Positions 1 through 14,800 of a DNA stretch of 64,000 nt are shown here, in pieces. Each line of letters begins with the position of its first letter. Position 1 is the first letter of the stretch. Source of the stretch: Takifugu bimaculatus (Eukaryota > Chordata > Actinopteri > Tetraodontiformes > Tetraodontidae); contig CP034983.1 in the NCBI GenBank assembly GCA_004026145.2, forward strand, positions 9,408,588 to 9,472,587, in the 5' to 3' direction. The position numbers were made by a program, and so were the translations under genes. The notes under the pieces were generated by a model that was given only the letters and a program-made list of their open reading frames with translations, did not search any database and was not told where the DNA came from.

Positions 1-1397
1 CGCTTGCAGCCTTTCTCTCTTTAAGCTTTTTATTAATGCCGTGTGCCGAGTGTTGCTCCAATCACCGTTAAGTGTCCAAATCACTTCACATCTCTAAGCT
101 GATGAAACCGCGTCAAAAAGATGCCTGCGTAAACACTTCACACAAAAAGGGTGTCCACGCCGTTCTAAACACAACCACGGGGTTACGCCGTGCATTTTTA
201 GTTTGTTTTTGGTGTCTAGCTTTATGGGAAGATATACTTTTGTCCTCCACAGCTTTTGGGCCTTTATTGTTAAGGCTAATATTTACCCTGTGTTTGAACT
301 GTTGTGTGTTTGTTGTGGCGAGTGTTTGTCCATCCGTCTGCCTCGGAGAGATAGGAGCCCGGGAATCAACATTAAATGCTCCAGAAGAGTTGCTGATAAT
401 CGCTTTTCTGTGTCTTTACCAAGACTCTCTGCCCCCTAAATTTTGGGTTCCTGTAAACGCTTTTATGAGTAGGAGGTGTTTATATGAAGGCAGAACTTTT
501 TTAATGGCTTAATATCAGGCCTGTCATTTTCTCTTCAGCTGCACCTTCAGTTATTTCCATCCACTTAGGCTGTTTAAATGAATTTTGCGCTTAGACTAAA
601 TAATAACAGGGTGATTGCCAAGCGCGGTGCTCCTGTTTTAGATTCAGCATATTAACCCCTAAATGTTTTCTCCCACACAGCTTGCGTCCCGACACCTTGA
701 TTTAAACAATTCAAATAGGCGTTTTATTGGTACCATAGATTTATGAAATTTGTTACTCGCGTCGAATCTATATAACAAGATCAAACTGTTTTCAGTGGAG
801 TTTGATATATTCTTTATGTAATGTTTCTGGCTCCTGTTTATGTCTCTTTGTGTGTTGCTCTTTCTTTCAAACCTTTCTTTTCTGTGCTTTTTGACTTAGC
901 TGTGATTATCTCTCACTGCACTCTTACAAGCATTTTACATCAGTTATCTCTTCATCATCAAAAGAAAATGGATTTTTTTTATGGTGAAATGGTTGGCTCT
1001 TGTCAAGGCACCATTTCGCATTCTGCTTCCAATAGCCAATCAAGAAAGAATATGATCAGATGTGTTGATCTTTGTGAATTTTATCCATTCACTTGTTAGA
1101 TTTTCTTTGGTTTGCTCGTATTCGTATGTGGTAAGCAATATGAAATGGGTAGCGAGGAGAATTTGCTCGCTGACACGGGGTATGCATGACAAACGCAAAA
1201 AGTAGTGATGTGAAATGTAAGATTGAGACAGTGTGTCATTGGATGCTCAAACATAATGTGTTTCCTTACTTCTGGTTTTCTTTAAACTTTATTTACTTTT
1301 TCTCACTTTTCACTCCTACGACTGATATTCTTTCCTGATATTGTTCTCGCTCGGCTTGATCCCACCATGACCTTTATATTCTGGCTGATGATAGGTG
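1..1397. other. tpk1 intron, no recognised feature
   Basis: Apparently unique AT-rich sequence upstream of the first visible tpk1 exon. Its short open frames show no family resemblance and no splice-bounded coding block. Confidence 0.6.
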
Positions 1398-1426
1398 CTT
1401 TTCTTCTTCTTTCTTCTTCTTCTTTT
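1398..1426 (+). repeat. (TTC)n-rich tract
   Basis: Imperfect trinucleotide run abutting the first dispersed repeat. Confidence 0.8.
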
Positions 1427-1660
1427 TATTTATATAGGATCTGTTACAATCAAAGTTGTCTCTAGGCACTTTACAGAACCCCAAAGCCTGACCCCTGAAC
1501 AAACAACAGTGGAAAGAACAAAATCCCTTTATCAGGAATAAACTTTGAGGAGAACCAGGCCCATATAGGGGGACCCTTCTGTTGATGGCCAGCTGGGTAA
1601 AGGAGGAATGGGGCTAGGACAGGAGGGAAGGAAAAAAAAGAGAGGCAGAGAAGAAGAACA
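1427..1660 (-). repeat. Teleost dispersed repeat, copy 1
   Basis: In reverse orientation it shares the core of copy 2 at 9585-9790: a CCAGC/TGGCCATCA block, GGGTCCCCCTA, a CTCAA.GTTT.TTCCTG block and a TATATAA-type end. This is a widespread fish interspersed repeat whose family I cannot name with certainty. Edges are approximate. Confidence 0.6.
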
Positions 1661-1836
1661 GATACATACATGCAACATATATATGCTTCCAGGGGTACCT
1701 GGTCTAATAAAAAGTCCTGTTGTACCTAAGTATAAAGAGGGGAGGTATACCAACCTTTTTCTACCAAAGGTTAAGTTACAAAGGATTTGGAATGGTAGGA
1801 AGTACCAGATAAATGTAGCTCTCTGTGAAAAGTAAC

Positions 1837-3215
1837 TACCGTATTTTCACAACCATAAGGCGCGCCGTATTATAGGGCGCACCTTCAATTAACAGCCTAT
1901 TTTAGAAATATTTTCATACACAGGGCGCACCGTGTTATAAGGCGCATAGCATAGAAACTGCGTAGTGCCTGTGGTTTCATGACGCGTTCACTAGATCGAG
2001 CTGCGCTAAAAGGAATGTCAATAAAACGGCCAGATAAGTCAGTCAAACTTTATTACCGGTAATAGAATACAAACCGTCGTTCTCACAACTCTATTCACTC
2101 CCAAAACGAATAAACAGCTGTTTTATTATTTTTCCCGAGTGACGTATTGTTTTCGCGTAACACAGTTCGTTTAATAACAGCGAGTTATAACAGGCACTGC
2201 AACATTTTTATCACAAGTGGATAGTGGAGTTACATTTTTATCACGTAGTACCGTTGCGGTAAATCAAACGTTAGTGCAAACACAATATACGGTAACTCGA
2301 ACTCTCGAAGTAGTGCAAAGCGATAGCAATAGCAATATAACAATAGCAATATAACAATGTTGTTCAAACGGTAATTTCCATATTCACAGTATGACCAGCC
2401 TTGTTAAGTTGTAAACACACAAAAGAAACACGTAAAGATCACTTTATCAGTTCATTCCTCATCCAGGAATCCCTCGAATTCTTCTTCTTCGGTGTCCGAA
2501 TTGAACAGTTGTGCGAATACGGCGTCCAACATGGCCGGCTCCGTCTCGTCAAAGTCGTCATCAGGGTCGGTGTCGCTGGTGTTGTCTGGCATTTCAGTGA
2601 CAATCCCTGCCTTCCTGAAAGCTCGGACCACGGTCGATGCCCAGGCATTTACGATCCACTGGCAGATAGTGACGTATGACGCTCGGTGCCGTCTCCCCGT
2701 CTTGGTGAACGTATGTTCGCCGTTCGTCATCTACCGCTCCCACGCAGTTCGCAGTCTAGTTTTGAATGCCCCGTTGACACCAATATCTAGCGGCTGGAGT
2801 TCCTTTGTTAATCCACTTCTTGCTTTGTTTCCTCGGAAGCTCCGTTGAGTCTTCTTTACCTGGCGCAGGTCGTCTTGTTGCTTCCTCCACTTCCGCACCA
2901 TTGATTCGTTCACGTTAAATTCTCTTGCTGCTGCTCTATTTCCGTGTTCAACTGCGTGACTGATAGCCTTCAGTTTGAACTCTGCGTCAAAAGCGCGTCT
3001 CTTGCAAGGAGCCATTTTGGGGTCTTTACAGACAGAAATGGTTTGGGACTGAATTTACTGCTGTTACCTCGGCCACGCCTACTGACTACGGTAGCCGCGA
3101 TTAACCAATATTACCGTAATCCATACAAAAGGCGCTCCGGGTTAAAAGGCGCATCGTAGATTTTTTAGAAAATTCTAGGCTTTTAGGTGCGCCTTATAGT
3201 CGTGAAAATACGGTA
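1837..3215 (-). mobile_element. pogo/Tigger-like DNA transposon, internally deleted
   Basis: A TA target-site duplication (1837-1838 and 3214-3215) flanks terminal inverted repeats that begin CCGTATTTTCAC on both sides and continue with GGCGC-rich subterminal copies. The element is about 1375 bp, too short for a complete transposase of this group. It sits in a tpk1 intron. The TA duplication and the coding remnant support Tc1/mariner-superfamily, pogo branch. Confidence 0.8.
2452..3015 (-). pseudogene. Transposase remnant of the pogo-like element
   Basis: Minus-strand reading from ATG 3015 gives an N-terminal helix-turn-helix block (FDAEFKLKAISHAVEHGN, NVNESMVRKWRKQ) joined directly to a C-terminal block (LTKELQPLDIGVNGAFK) of the pogo/CENP-B-like transposase. 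A TAG at 2733-2731 interrupts it where Trp is expected. It then stays open through an acidic tail (SDTEEEEFEGFLDEE) to 2452. The catalytic DDE middle is missing, so it cannot be active. Confidence 0.75.
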
Positions 3216-4837
3216 TCTAAACTTTACAGGTCATGACTGTGGAAAATAAGTATTTTCAGAGACATCACTATGACAACTTAAAAATCTCCCTTGTGTTTAC
3301 TGTATTGTTTCCTGCATGTATCGGGGTGTCAGCCAAATGTTACAGTGACCCCAAGACGGAGATTTGGTGTTGTTATTCAGTTTAGTAAGCTATCTGTTTT
3401 CATGTGGCAAAAAAAACAAATTTAATTGTGGCCCATTGTTGGCCAATGGGGACAACAGTCCCAAACCCTCCTCTCCCTAACCATACTGACTCACTCTTTC
3501 ATGATTATAAAGTCCCTTTATTCCTGAACTGGACAGGAGAGGGTAATCCTGGCATGTCCTGGAAGATCCTGCATATCCTGTTTGGCCTCAAGGTCAGACT
3601 GGCTGAAACACCACCCAAGTCAATCCAGAAGACATGTTTAACCACCTTAGCTCGCTCTTCTTGAATCACACCGCTAATTTTTTTAAATGTGCAATTGCTC
3701 CTGCTGGAAAATACTTTCATATTGTATAGTGCTGTTTTTCTTTTGCCACTCCTGACGGAACGTGACATTTAGAATCACCAATAATTTGAGCGCTTTACCT
3801 TTACCTGCATCCTTTGCTCCATATTTCCTCCCACACTTGAACTCTGACCTGCACCAAAATGCCCTTTTTCTGGAACCACAAACCTAAAGGATATTTCCAT
3901 CGCCCAGGAAAACATCACCTGCAAACACATGAGCTGGAATAATAAAGGGACCGTTCTGGATGTTTTCTGACATCATTAGTGTTGGGTCTTTGCTGCATTG
4001 TGTATGTTCGCTTATTTCACTGCCCATTCAAAAACACTGCTGTTAGTTCTCAACCCTTCTTTTTTTTTAATGTGACACTCTTTCTGATTGATGCTATTAG
4101 GTTTATTTTGCTTCCCAGTGTGTCTGTCAGTCGCTACTGTCTGACAGCACCTCTGCCCTCTTAACTCTGCTGGGTTTAAATGCTGTCAGCACTGGTGCTT
4201 GACTGCTCAGGGACTCCATGAGAGTATAAATGCTGAGAGGTCTAAAAGTTGCACTCAAACCACATGCTGGCTCAAATTGGAAAAGAACCTAATTTTAGTT
4301 CACAAGCTGCAGAAAATCCTACTCGGCTTACTCAATTCACCATCATTTGTGTCTCAAGTTGCTTCTCCTTTTATGGGTCCTCTATTAAAATTCTGTGTCC
4401 TTCCTGTTTCTTCCCTTTAATGTCCCACTGGTATTTGTTGGGCTGCATGCTTATTTTTCCCCTTTTTATTCAAATGACAATGCTTGTTATAAACTCCATT
4501 TTTTTGCCATTATCAACAAATTCCATAAAAAGAGCAAAGCCACTAAAGCATTAGTCCGTTGCTCATTACATTCTGGCTTTATGGTATGGTAATAAAGAAA
4601 CAAGCCCCCTTAGGAAATAGTGCAGCTCACTGTTGTGTTTTTAAATCGCTTATAGAGAAAGGAAGGAATAAGCAGCATCATTTTCACAGCCTTTCTTTTG
4701 AGGATCATTTTTTAACAGGATAACGGGGTGAAAATAAAAATGTGTTCCTGTATTTTCAGTCATTGCATCACATAAATCGAAAGTTGTATTCATTTCTCAA
4801 GCTGTGTGTTTTTTGTTTCATCATTATTTTCTCCCAG
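3216..4837. other. tpk1 intron, no recognised feature
   Basis: Unique-looking AT-rich sequence between the pogo-like element and the tpk1 exon. I see no coding block. Confidence 0.55.
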
Positions 4838-7800
4838 GTCGATGCCATCGTAGTATTAGGCGGCCTGGCCGGCAGGTTTGACCAGACAATGGCGTCTGTT
4901 GAGACTCTCCATCATGCTCTGTCAATGACACAACTGCCTCTGTTGATCATACAGGACAGCAGCCTGGCATATCTGCTCAGAGCCGTAAGTGAGATACACA
5001 CACGGAGACCCTCCACCATCTTTTCTGATCAGCGAGAATGGCATCCGTACACTTTACTTCTATTTACTTCATTCAAAATTGTCCAAAATGACTCCTTATT
5101 CCCTATGAATTGCACTATCTAGGAAGTACCGTATTCTATTTTTTAGGGGTGTCCAAATGATACTGTACCCTATATTTAGTGTGCCCAATGTATCCCATAA
5201 TGCTTTGTGAAGAGTAGTGTGCACGTACCAACACATACCATCATCCTTGGAGCATTCTAGGTGCTGATTATTTAATGTAAATATTTAGGACATAATAGAA
5301 CATTAAACAAGCAACCACTAATTGTTGACCGTGCCGACGTTGATCAGTTTGCTGTTGCTGGTTTTCACAGGAGTAAAGTAACTATACGCATATACCTCTG
5401 TTATTTACTTCCCTCCTACATCTTGTCATTATTCCAAAGGAGCGTTGTCATTTGCCTCTTCATATCTCGACACCTTCAATTAATCTTACTTTGGGGAGGG
5501 CAAATTAAGCTCATTTGTCAACGCGGCTCCGATTCAGTTATGTCTGATGAACGCAGATGCCTTTACATGAAGGTGAACCCAACCTTTGAAAGACTCACTG
5601 CTGTTTGTTCAAACTACATCTGTAATTGTAGTGTACTTATGCCAGTTATTTGATCTAACCAGGACTACACCTTTTTATTTGAGCTTCTGTTTCCTAGGTG
5701 AGGTGTCAAATGTGTTAATATTATTATTATTATCCTTATTCTTCTTCTTCTTGTTATTAGCATCATTGTTATTGTGCACCTTTTGTTCCTCCCTAGTTGT
5801 TTGCATTCATAATTTCATGTCATTTCAATATTCTGGGCTGGGACATCCAAGTCCCTACATGGTGAGAAAATGTGTCAGTGATGCTAAATTTAGTCATTTT
5901 ATACCAAAAGAAGAAAGTGAAAAAGTTCATAAGAGTGTTTGTTTAATCTTTATTATTTTTGTTCTTATTGTTATTGCATTTAATATTGCTACCACTGCCA
6001 TTATTGTTATTATCTTACACAATGAAAATTAAGCTAGCCTCTTCTCCAGATAGGCGTCTCTCTATGGAGCGGAAGCTGTCTCAGCCCAAATGGTGCTATA
6101 AATCATTCTATAAGCTTACACAGTCTGGGTCAAACAAGCAGACTTGTTTTCATGATGCCCTTTTGATGAGTAACACTTTGTCAGTGCAAGAGCTGATTTC
6201 AATGATAAAGTATGATAGCTGAGGTGTGAAACTTGGCTGGAGGCTGGAGCAAGTTGATCTTACATTCTGTTTGGGTAAAAAACCTGAAGTATAATATGGA
6301 AATGACCTTGGAAGGGTTGGTCCAGAACCACTCAAGTTATATTAGTTTTAGTTTGACTGTGATACTATAATAAATATATACAGAGGAGAATTGTAAACTT
6401 TTTTTTTTCTCAGCTTAAAAAAGACCTGATTACTTAAGCAGCACAAGCCGTAAACCGTCTGTAATAACTTTTTTTGTGCATCGTCTCCCCGTTTTTTGTG
6501 ATCTGTCATTCTCTCTCTGACACACTTGAACAACAAGACATCTTTTATTGTATAGAGAACAACCCCAGGGAAGTTTTTAGAATGCAAAATGTTCCCGTTT
6601 TTCAGTCTTTTTCATGACACCGTGCCACTCTAAAAGCCATACAGAGGAACGCTGTCTTTGAACACAACACTCTAATGACTTCAGACTTTAAACTTGCTTC
6701 TTGTTTTTAAATGCAGAAACCATTGTCCTTATTTAAATATGTTTTTTTACTGAAATTAAATGTACTTTCTTTTTTTTGTTGGGAAAGAACAAAATGTAGC
6801 TTCAGCTGTTCATTTTCAGTACATTATTAGAGTGCATTCAGAGAATATGTGTTATTCATTGCCATTGAGCTATAGGGAAACTGCAACACAACATTTGAAT
6901 GCATCTCTATTTTATGTGAAAATCATGGTGCCTTTCCCAGCTGCGTTGGGCATGAAGTGGGATCCACCCTGGACAAGTCACCAGTCAGAGGGATGACATT
7001 GAAAGACAAACAATTGTTGACGTTGACACCACAACCAGTTTAGAATAGCTGCACCACCCAAAGAGGAGCCACACTGGCACAGCGATTCACGTGAGGCAAC
7101 ATTACAGACCACTGCACCACCGTATAGTGCCCCAAGATTATTAATTAGCTTTTCACCCTGTCCATTTGGGGATATATGTATATGTAAAGTTTTGGGGGTC
7201 TTGGATATGAGATGGTGATGGGAAGCAACAGAAACAATGTTCCTTCAGACTGTTTTATTCTGTGAAGGAGTTTTTACATTTCTAGAACTTTTTCCTCTTT
7301 CTTTTGCTCTTAAGAAAGCCTCAAAATCAAGTAAATCTTCTTTATGTGGACAGGGCAGCCACAGACTGGGGGTGAACTCTGGCCTGGAGGGGAACTGGTG
7401 CAGCCTTATTCCTGTTGGTGGACCCTGTCGGACAACAACCACTGGTCTCAAATGGAACTTGGGTGAGTCCTCTTTTTGAAAAATAATTGAGTAAATCTCC
7501 TCAAACATCAAGGTGGTGTGAGCAAACATTTTAGTATTTTATATTATTATTATTATTGTTGTTATTGTTGTTGTTGATGTTGTTGTTAGAAATATTACAG
7601 TCTCTGTTACAGACCAGTAGATGGCTTCTTTTTACCACCATTAAAAAAAACCTGTGTTATTTGCAACGTTATGTCTAAATTTTAAATTACCAAATTGCTC
7701 ATTTGTTTTTATGGACAAAAGGGCCATTTTCCTAGTTTCAAAGTTAAAAGTTACCATAGTTTGCTGTATTGTTAAATCTTGTGTAAAATTATAGTTGACA

Positions 7801-10800
7801 GCTGTTTAAGACCCCTGTGGCCCCTCTGTCTGACCTTATGTTCACTTGTTTTGTTATTAAAAATTTGGCAGAGACTAAAGTGCCACCATTGGGAGGGATG
7901 TCGGCACCTTTTTTCTTTAATCATTATAAGTTTAGCTTTCGATTTTTTGCAATTCTTGAGCCTGTTTGTATCATAATGTATTACAAGTCCTCACAAAGAT
8001 AGCTGCACACACTTGTGTGTTTTTACTTTGGTCAGACATGATCCGTATTTACTGAGCACACCTGCCAACGGACATGTGAATGGTAATGAGAGGAGGTCCA
8101 CATGAGAGGCCTATGCAGATTAGCCAATTAGAATATGATGCCTAATTAATCACATGCATATTTAGAGGCTGGAAGTAATAATTTCCCATCGGGATTGTGA
8201 GCAAGTTCCAGAATCTGCAACCACATCAGGAAATCTGGTATTTTCCTCAAATGTTGGAGCGCATGATGTGTTTACATAGTGACATGTCATCTTTGTCACT
8301 ATTTGTCAGTGATTTGTGCTTTTGTTTTTACTCTTTATATCTTGGTCTTTTTGATGCATCTTTAATGGGGCCTAACGTGTGTGCAAATACTCCCTGAGAT
8401 GACAGCAAAATGCTTTAGAAGTTGTTGAAATGTTTCCCCCGACTTGTGTTCAAAGCCTGCGTGTAATTAAAAGTATATAATCTTTCTGTAAAAATGAGTT
8501 TTGGTCTGTCAGCCGTTAAATCCCTGCTGACCCGGAGACTTTAGAGAACTTGGTTTAACTTTTGCTTTAACTAATAAGATTTGCAGTGATTTATATATTT
8601 ATGGTTCATGGTGAATACTCAAATAATTCAACAGTTATTCAGGATGTTCAGCAGGGTCATTATTATATTGGGTGATTAATATTTTGCAATAAGATCAAAA
8701 GCTGTTGGTATTTCTATCATTAATAGTGTCTAAGAATTACACAAAAGCTTTGTTCTGAATGGAAAAATTACAGGCAAGGTCTTGGAGTATTGAAGTGCTG
8801 TAACACTGTGAAGCTCTTCTGTCTAGACAAATTAGATGTCTGGAGGCATAATATTTGCCCCAATCATTTTTTCAAAGGATTGTCTGGAAGAGTTTTTTTC
8901 AGTTGTTCAAGCCACCGCCTCTCCATGAGATATTGATCATTTCCTGTCTTGTAGCCATCTCGGGACCTCCTTCTAGCTTGTCAACATTTTATGCAGCTTG
9001 CGAGTTTCTCATAAAAGTACAGAAGTCCTGGTGGTCATGTGCTGCAGAGTTGCTTGTGTACTTTTCAGTCTGTTCCAGTAAAGATGAATCTATCATCTAG
9101 CCACTACTCAGCTCAATCCTCCAGCAGTTGTAACAAAGGAGTGTTATATAAAGTGGAAAAGTGAATTCGAGCCATCTGGTTGGTTTTTAGCCGTGGTATG
9201 AGTATACCAGAGGTTTACCTGTTAACATTGTATCACTCCACATCGAAGAAATCCTCTCCTTTCCTCTCCTTTGCTCCTCCTCATCGAGCAGACTAGTTAT
9301 GCTGATTCTTGTGTAGTTTTTCTGCTTCTCCCCCCCCCCCTTCTCTATTCATTTACAGGTATCGCCGCTTTCGGAGCTGCATGATGACCTCCGGCCCCGC
9401 TGACCTGCTATATTTATTTTTAATTTTTGTATGTGTTTCTGTGCTCTGTGCTCTGTGCCCGTCCTCTCCTCTCCTCTCCTCTCCTCTCCTCTCCTCTCCT
9501 CTCCTCTCCTCTCCTCTCCTCTCCTCTCCTCTCCTCTCCTCTCCTCTCCTCTCCTCTCCTCTCCTACCTATTCTATCCTCTACCTGTCCTCCCCCCTCTC
9601 CTCTCTCTCTACCCAGCCGGCCATCAGCAGGAGGGTCCCCCTACATGAGCGTGGTCCTGCTCAAGGTTTCTTCCTGTTAAAGGGGAGTTTTTCCTTGCCA
9701 CTGTTGCTTGTCTGGGGTTAGGCCCTGGGATTCTGGAAAGCGCCTTGAAACAATTTTGATTGTAAAAGACGCTATATAATTAAAGGTTGATTGATTGATT
9801 GAGAAACAGCTCACAGTGATGCTAGCCTCACTGATAAATTAGACAGAGATAAAATGGAAATGAAGCACTTTGAAGACTTTTTCAGGCTAAAGGTGTGTCA
9901 GTGGATGTTAAGAGGAGGTCCAAACAACGTTGTTATTATAGTCCAAACAGGAACTCTAAGGGAAACTACCTGGACTGAGTAGCTTTACGGTTCTCCTTTG
10001 CTCTGCAGCAAACTTGAAATTGTTGGTAACTGTTTTATAAAATTTCCTTCGTGTTGGGCCGAAGAACGCCCTTTGGCCGTGATATAATGAGCATATACCA
10101 CCGCCTGTTCATGATGTATTACCTAAACATACCATATATTCCTTTCTATAAAGCTGGATTCTTTAATTAAAAGTGCTCTACAAATAAAGAGGATCCAGCA
10201 ATTTGTTCAGCCTTTTTGACAGCATTAGATAATAGAGGATGATGAAGGATGAAGCTCAACAGCAGGGGAAGCATCAGCTTTGCTGAGAATGCTCTCTAAT
10301 GAAAGGACTGCAACACAGAAAAGTATAGGAAAGGGGTGCATTCAGAAATAATGTACAGAGTGCTAAATGCAGGTAGGGATGTAAGGAGAATGTAGTCTGC
10401 TCTAATGAGGAGACTCACATCTTGGAGGGTAGTGTCCATTTTCTGCAGTCATTAATCTGATGAGAGTCCACAATAAAGGAATGAACTGAAATATGAATAC
10501 CTGATATTTACCTTCCAAGTGGAGATCATTCCCCTCATCTCTCAACCTCCCGCTGTCAAGTGTCTTTATTTCTTGACTATCAAGAATGAATTTCCACTTC
10601 TTAGTTGTTAGACTCTCAGAGGACGCAATAATTAATCTCTGTTGGGAATCTACATGCACAATATTGTCACCATTGCTGTTATGTTTTTTATTAATTTTTT
10701 TTTATTAATGTGTATTTAACATGGGTTGTGGTGTTTAGACAGAGGTCAAGTAATAGTAGTTAAACACTTATATATACTGGTATAAGAGGTTACCATTGCT

Positions 10801-11835
10801 TTTATTGAATTGTCCCTATTTGTTGTGTCAATTTCTGGTGGGCTTATTTGGAAATAAATGTGTTTCCAATCAAGACAGATGATTTAAGCCATCGGATTTT
10901 TGGATCAAGGTCAATATAAACAGCTAATGGGTTCAAAGTAGTGCTGCTGTGCAGCATGAGCAGTTTCCACTTGGGTTTTTTCTCCAGCAACGTCCGTCAA
11001 GTCCTGTCAGTCAGGAAGTTTGCTTCCATTCCTGGTTAGTTAAGTCAACACAATCTCTCCCACCAATGTTTTCTTTCTGCCCTGAGAGGGGCAAAAAACT
11101 TATCATTTAAGGTCCTGTTGTGTGAGGCTCCTGCTGTTAACCACCCCCTCGCAGGAGAAATGTTAACTGCTGTGCTTACAGCGTAATTAAGAGAAAACCA
11201 GATGCATAAGCAACCAGCTGTGCCCATTTTTGAAATGACACTGTGTGACATAAACACACACCTGCTACATTATATACACTCTACAGTCATAGTGCTTTTA
11301 TATAAAGGCATTCACTGTACAAGAAATTGGATGAGGATAATATTTTTAAATTAAGTTCAAATGAATGCCAATGAGACATAACACGGTGTAATTGAGGCTG
11401 TTCTATTGAGTAATGAGCTGCCGTAAAATTAGCATGGATGTTAGCTAGAGATATGCTCATTAGATCAATAATTCTTATAGTCTGAGAAAAGATGAAATGT
11501 AATAACCACATAAAAGGGGGAAGTCACATGACTTATGTCTGTCTTTCTATACTGGCAAAATCATATTTAAGACGGAGGAAATGGAAGAATGTTGAGGCTG
11601 TGGCACTTATTTGATGTTTCATGATGATTATACAAAGGAGGAAATAGTCTGAAAAATGAAAAATGTGTAACCCCCTTCCCACACACACACACACACACAC
11701 ACCCATGCACACAACACTTACAAAATCAAAAGCTTTTAGATGAAAATGCTTGATGTGTTTCTGTCGCACTCACCAGGCTGCTTTTACAACTTTTATTTCC
11801 GTATTTACATTTCATGTAAATACGTGTGTGTGTAA

Positions 11836-11898
<63 letters not shown>

Positions 11899-14800
11899 CA
11901 AGGAAGGCAAAGCCACACCAAATTACCACATTTCCGATCGCTAGATGTTTATTATAAAATCAAGGGGAGACGACTACTTTCTTGAAATGGAATGCTAAAA
12001 TTGTTTGCTGACCCCAGCATGTCCTACCATGTGACGCCGACTGAATTAAGGTTTAATTCTTTGTGAATCAGCCAGTCCTGGGACCATAAACCCCAGACAG
12101 ACTTTTGCTGGTTGGGCCTCTGACTCTTGATTGGCAATAGCTGCAGTAACACTTAAAGACCCCTGTCGATTTATACGCATTAAGGAGCCCTAACCTCGAT
12201 TTTCCCCACTCGTTTTCTTTGCTCTTGTGCCTTCCATTGTCTTCGCTCTACCTTGCAGAAAATGACCGTTAGCGTACCAGCCAAGGCAAGTGTCCAATGT
12301 TAACATTAATGTGACGTAAAAGGCTGCTGCTGGGGCTCTGCACTGGAACAAATTTGTCTGTTAACCCCCCCCCCCCCTTTCCTCACCCATTCCTTTACTG
12401 CAAGCTTCAGTGTGGTTTATTCTTATGAATATGCCAAAGCCAAGGTGGTCTGCTACTCAAACTGATACTCCATATTCAAGTAATATTGTAATTTAGGTGA
12501 CCTGGTTTACTTCCTGTCCCTGCTGTGTGTGCTCCCTGTTTTAATAAGACACATGTAATGCATACTTGAAAAGGCAGGGTCATTAATTCTTGCCTCTCCT
12601 CAACTCATTTGCATCATGCATTCTTTCTCCTTAGCTACATGAGGAGAACCATACACAGGTATTCATTCAGCAACATCTTCAACCACAGTCTTACAGCATA
12701 AAAGTACTCTTTAGTAAATGTTCCTCTTCTTAAACCCTGTAATTCTGAACGTGCCATGGTTAATAAAGTATCCTAATAAAAGTGGCCTTCATAAAGCCAT
12801 AATTCTACCAACAGATTCTGAGATTGAAGTTCTTCCTCATGTGCATGAATGAATGAAGCCATCATGCTGGGTTGTAGGGAGGTACATCAAGTACAGACTT
12901 CACACGCACAGTTTGTTTGTGCAGGTTTTATGAATTACAACATTTGTTTATTTTTTAAGTGACTAATTTTGACTTAATGTAAACTAGATAAAGTTTCAAA
13001 AAACTATTCACATGATTTAAAAGTTCCAGATTAAGATAAAGGTTATTACATGTGTTCATATTTTGCCAGAAACCAAACACAGTGTGTGAGACATGACTTT
13101 TATATTTTACTTGATTGGAAAATTCCATTTTTGCTCCAAACTAACCTCCTTATGTCCACATTTGTGAAAAGGAAGGCTTTTTTAGGCCATCTATGCAATT
13201 CTTGCTGGCTCTATTTTCCAGCAAATCAAACTGCTCTTTTAATCCAGTTAAACATGATCATTGTGTGCTGTTACATACAAGTTTCTACCTACAGTATAAG
13301 CACAGAATTACATTTTTTGATAGTGCATTCAGTATTAATCTCTTCTAAAGCTAAGCACCAGGGGGAAAGTCTTATTTTTAAAGAATATCCTGAGATAAGA
13401 TAGCTTCTAATTAAATACCAACCCCATGCCCTAAGTGGCAGTCCACACAAAAAGTTAGTTATGACTGAAATCCACGTTGGCCTTAAAGGTCAGAATAATT
13501 CAATCAGGAAAAAAAAATGTGCACCATTACCCAGGCTGTGTAAACAGACCTGTTGCACCTTCTGCATATCATCAAAGAGACACAGTCAGAATTTAAGCCC
13601 TAGCAAAATTTATATAAATTGGGTGATAGGAAGCTGCGACATGTTCAACGTGACATTCACAGGAGCGATTTTCAAAGGTACTAACAGAAATTAGTGCCGA
13701 TTCTAACAGATATACGAGGTGATGAGTTCATCCACCGCAGGAGAAATAATAATCTATTGCTGGGTCCAAAATCACAGACTCCTTCACAATTAGATACTGT
13801 ACTCACTATATACGGAACAGGGTTGAGTGGACAACTCATTAACAACAGAAGTTGCATCTAAATGTGTGTGGGGAGTGGGTGAAATTAGAACTTAACAAGA
13901 TTATCAAGATGTTCCCAACTTGATAATCAAAGATTTACAGAGCGCATTTTATTTAAGAAGGATAAATTAAAATAGGAAAAACTTATATTGTACGCATATA
14001 AGATAGCAGGGCTGTTTGAGGGTTCATGGCTTCAAGGTTGAGGCTGGAATTGGGTTTTGGTTATGGTTACATTTAGAGCTGGTGAGTTAGTTGTGATGTT
14101 AGGGTTGGTTAGGAGCTGGGTCATGCCTTTATGTCTAAGAAAGTCCTCATGAAGATAGAAGCACAAGGATGTGTGTGTGTGTTTGTGTGTGTGTGCATGC
14201 ACTTGTGATAAAACCTGCACTGTGGTGGTGTTTTCGGCTCAGCATGGATCATAATGAACAAGTAATTTGAATAGCTGTCATCCGCAAACCAGCTCCTGTG
14301 CACATGGTATACGTGGGAAGCAGGGAGGGGATTTTAAAAAAAGCATCTTATCTTTTATTTGCTTGGTTTTTGCATTTGATAGTGTGCATATGCACGCGTG
14401 CATTCAACACATTGTCCTCTTGTTTGTGGTTCATTGTGTGAAAGTTTCTCTTTATGCATGGTGACGTGGAGGTTAATGCTTTTGAGAACACTGGGAGAGA
14501 AACTTGTGAAGAGCCGGAACAATGGCTGTCACCCCACAGGAAGGGTGAGGAGGATTTCCTCTGTGAGGTTTGCATTCAGCATGATATGCAAATAAGCTGC
14601 TCGTGTTCTCCCGCAACATTTCTTCCTCTGTATCTAATAATTTCCTCTTTATCGGGTTAAAACAGCCACAAACTCAAGCACACGGGGCTGGGAATAAATA
14701 ATGTGACAAAGGTTTTTTGGAATATGGGATTTTGTGTAGCTGAGTAAATCACTGTTATCTACACTAAAGTCAGATTAGTTATACGCACAGGTCATATAGT

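Noticed and set aside
11726..11944. HTHTHT and CVCVCV frames over CA/GT runs (also near 18.9, 32.7, 34.7 and 49.8 kb)
   Set aside because: Microsatellite shadows.
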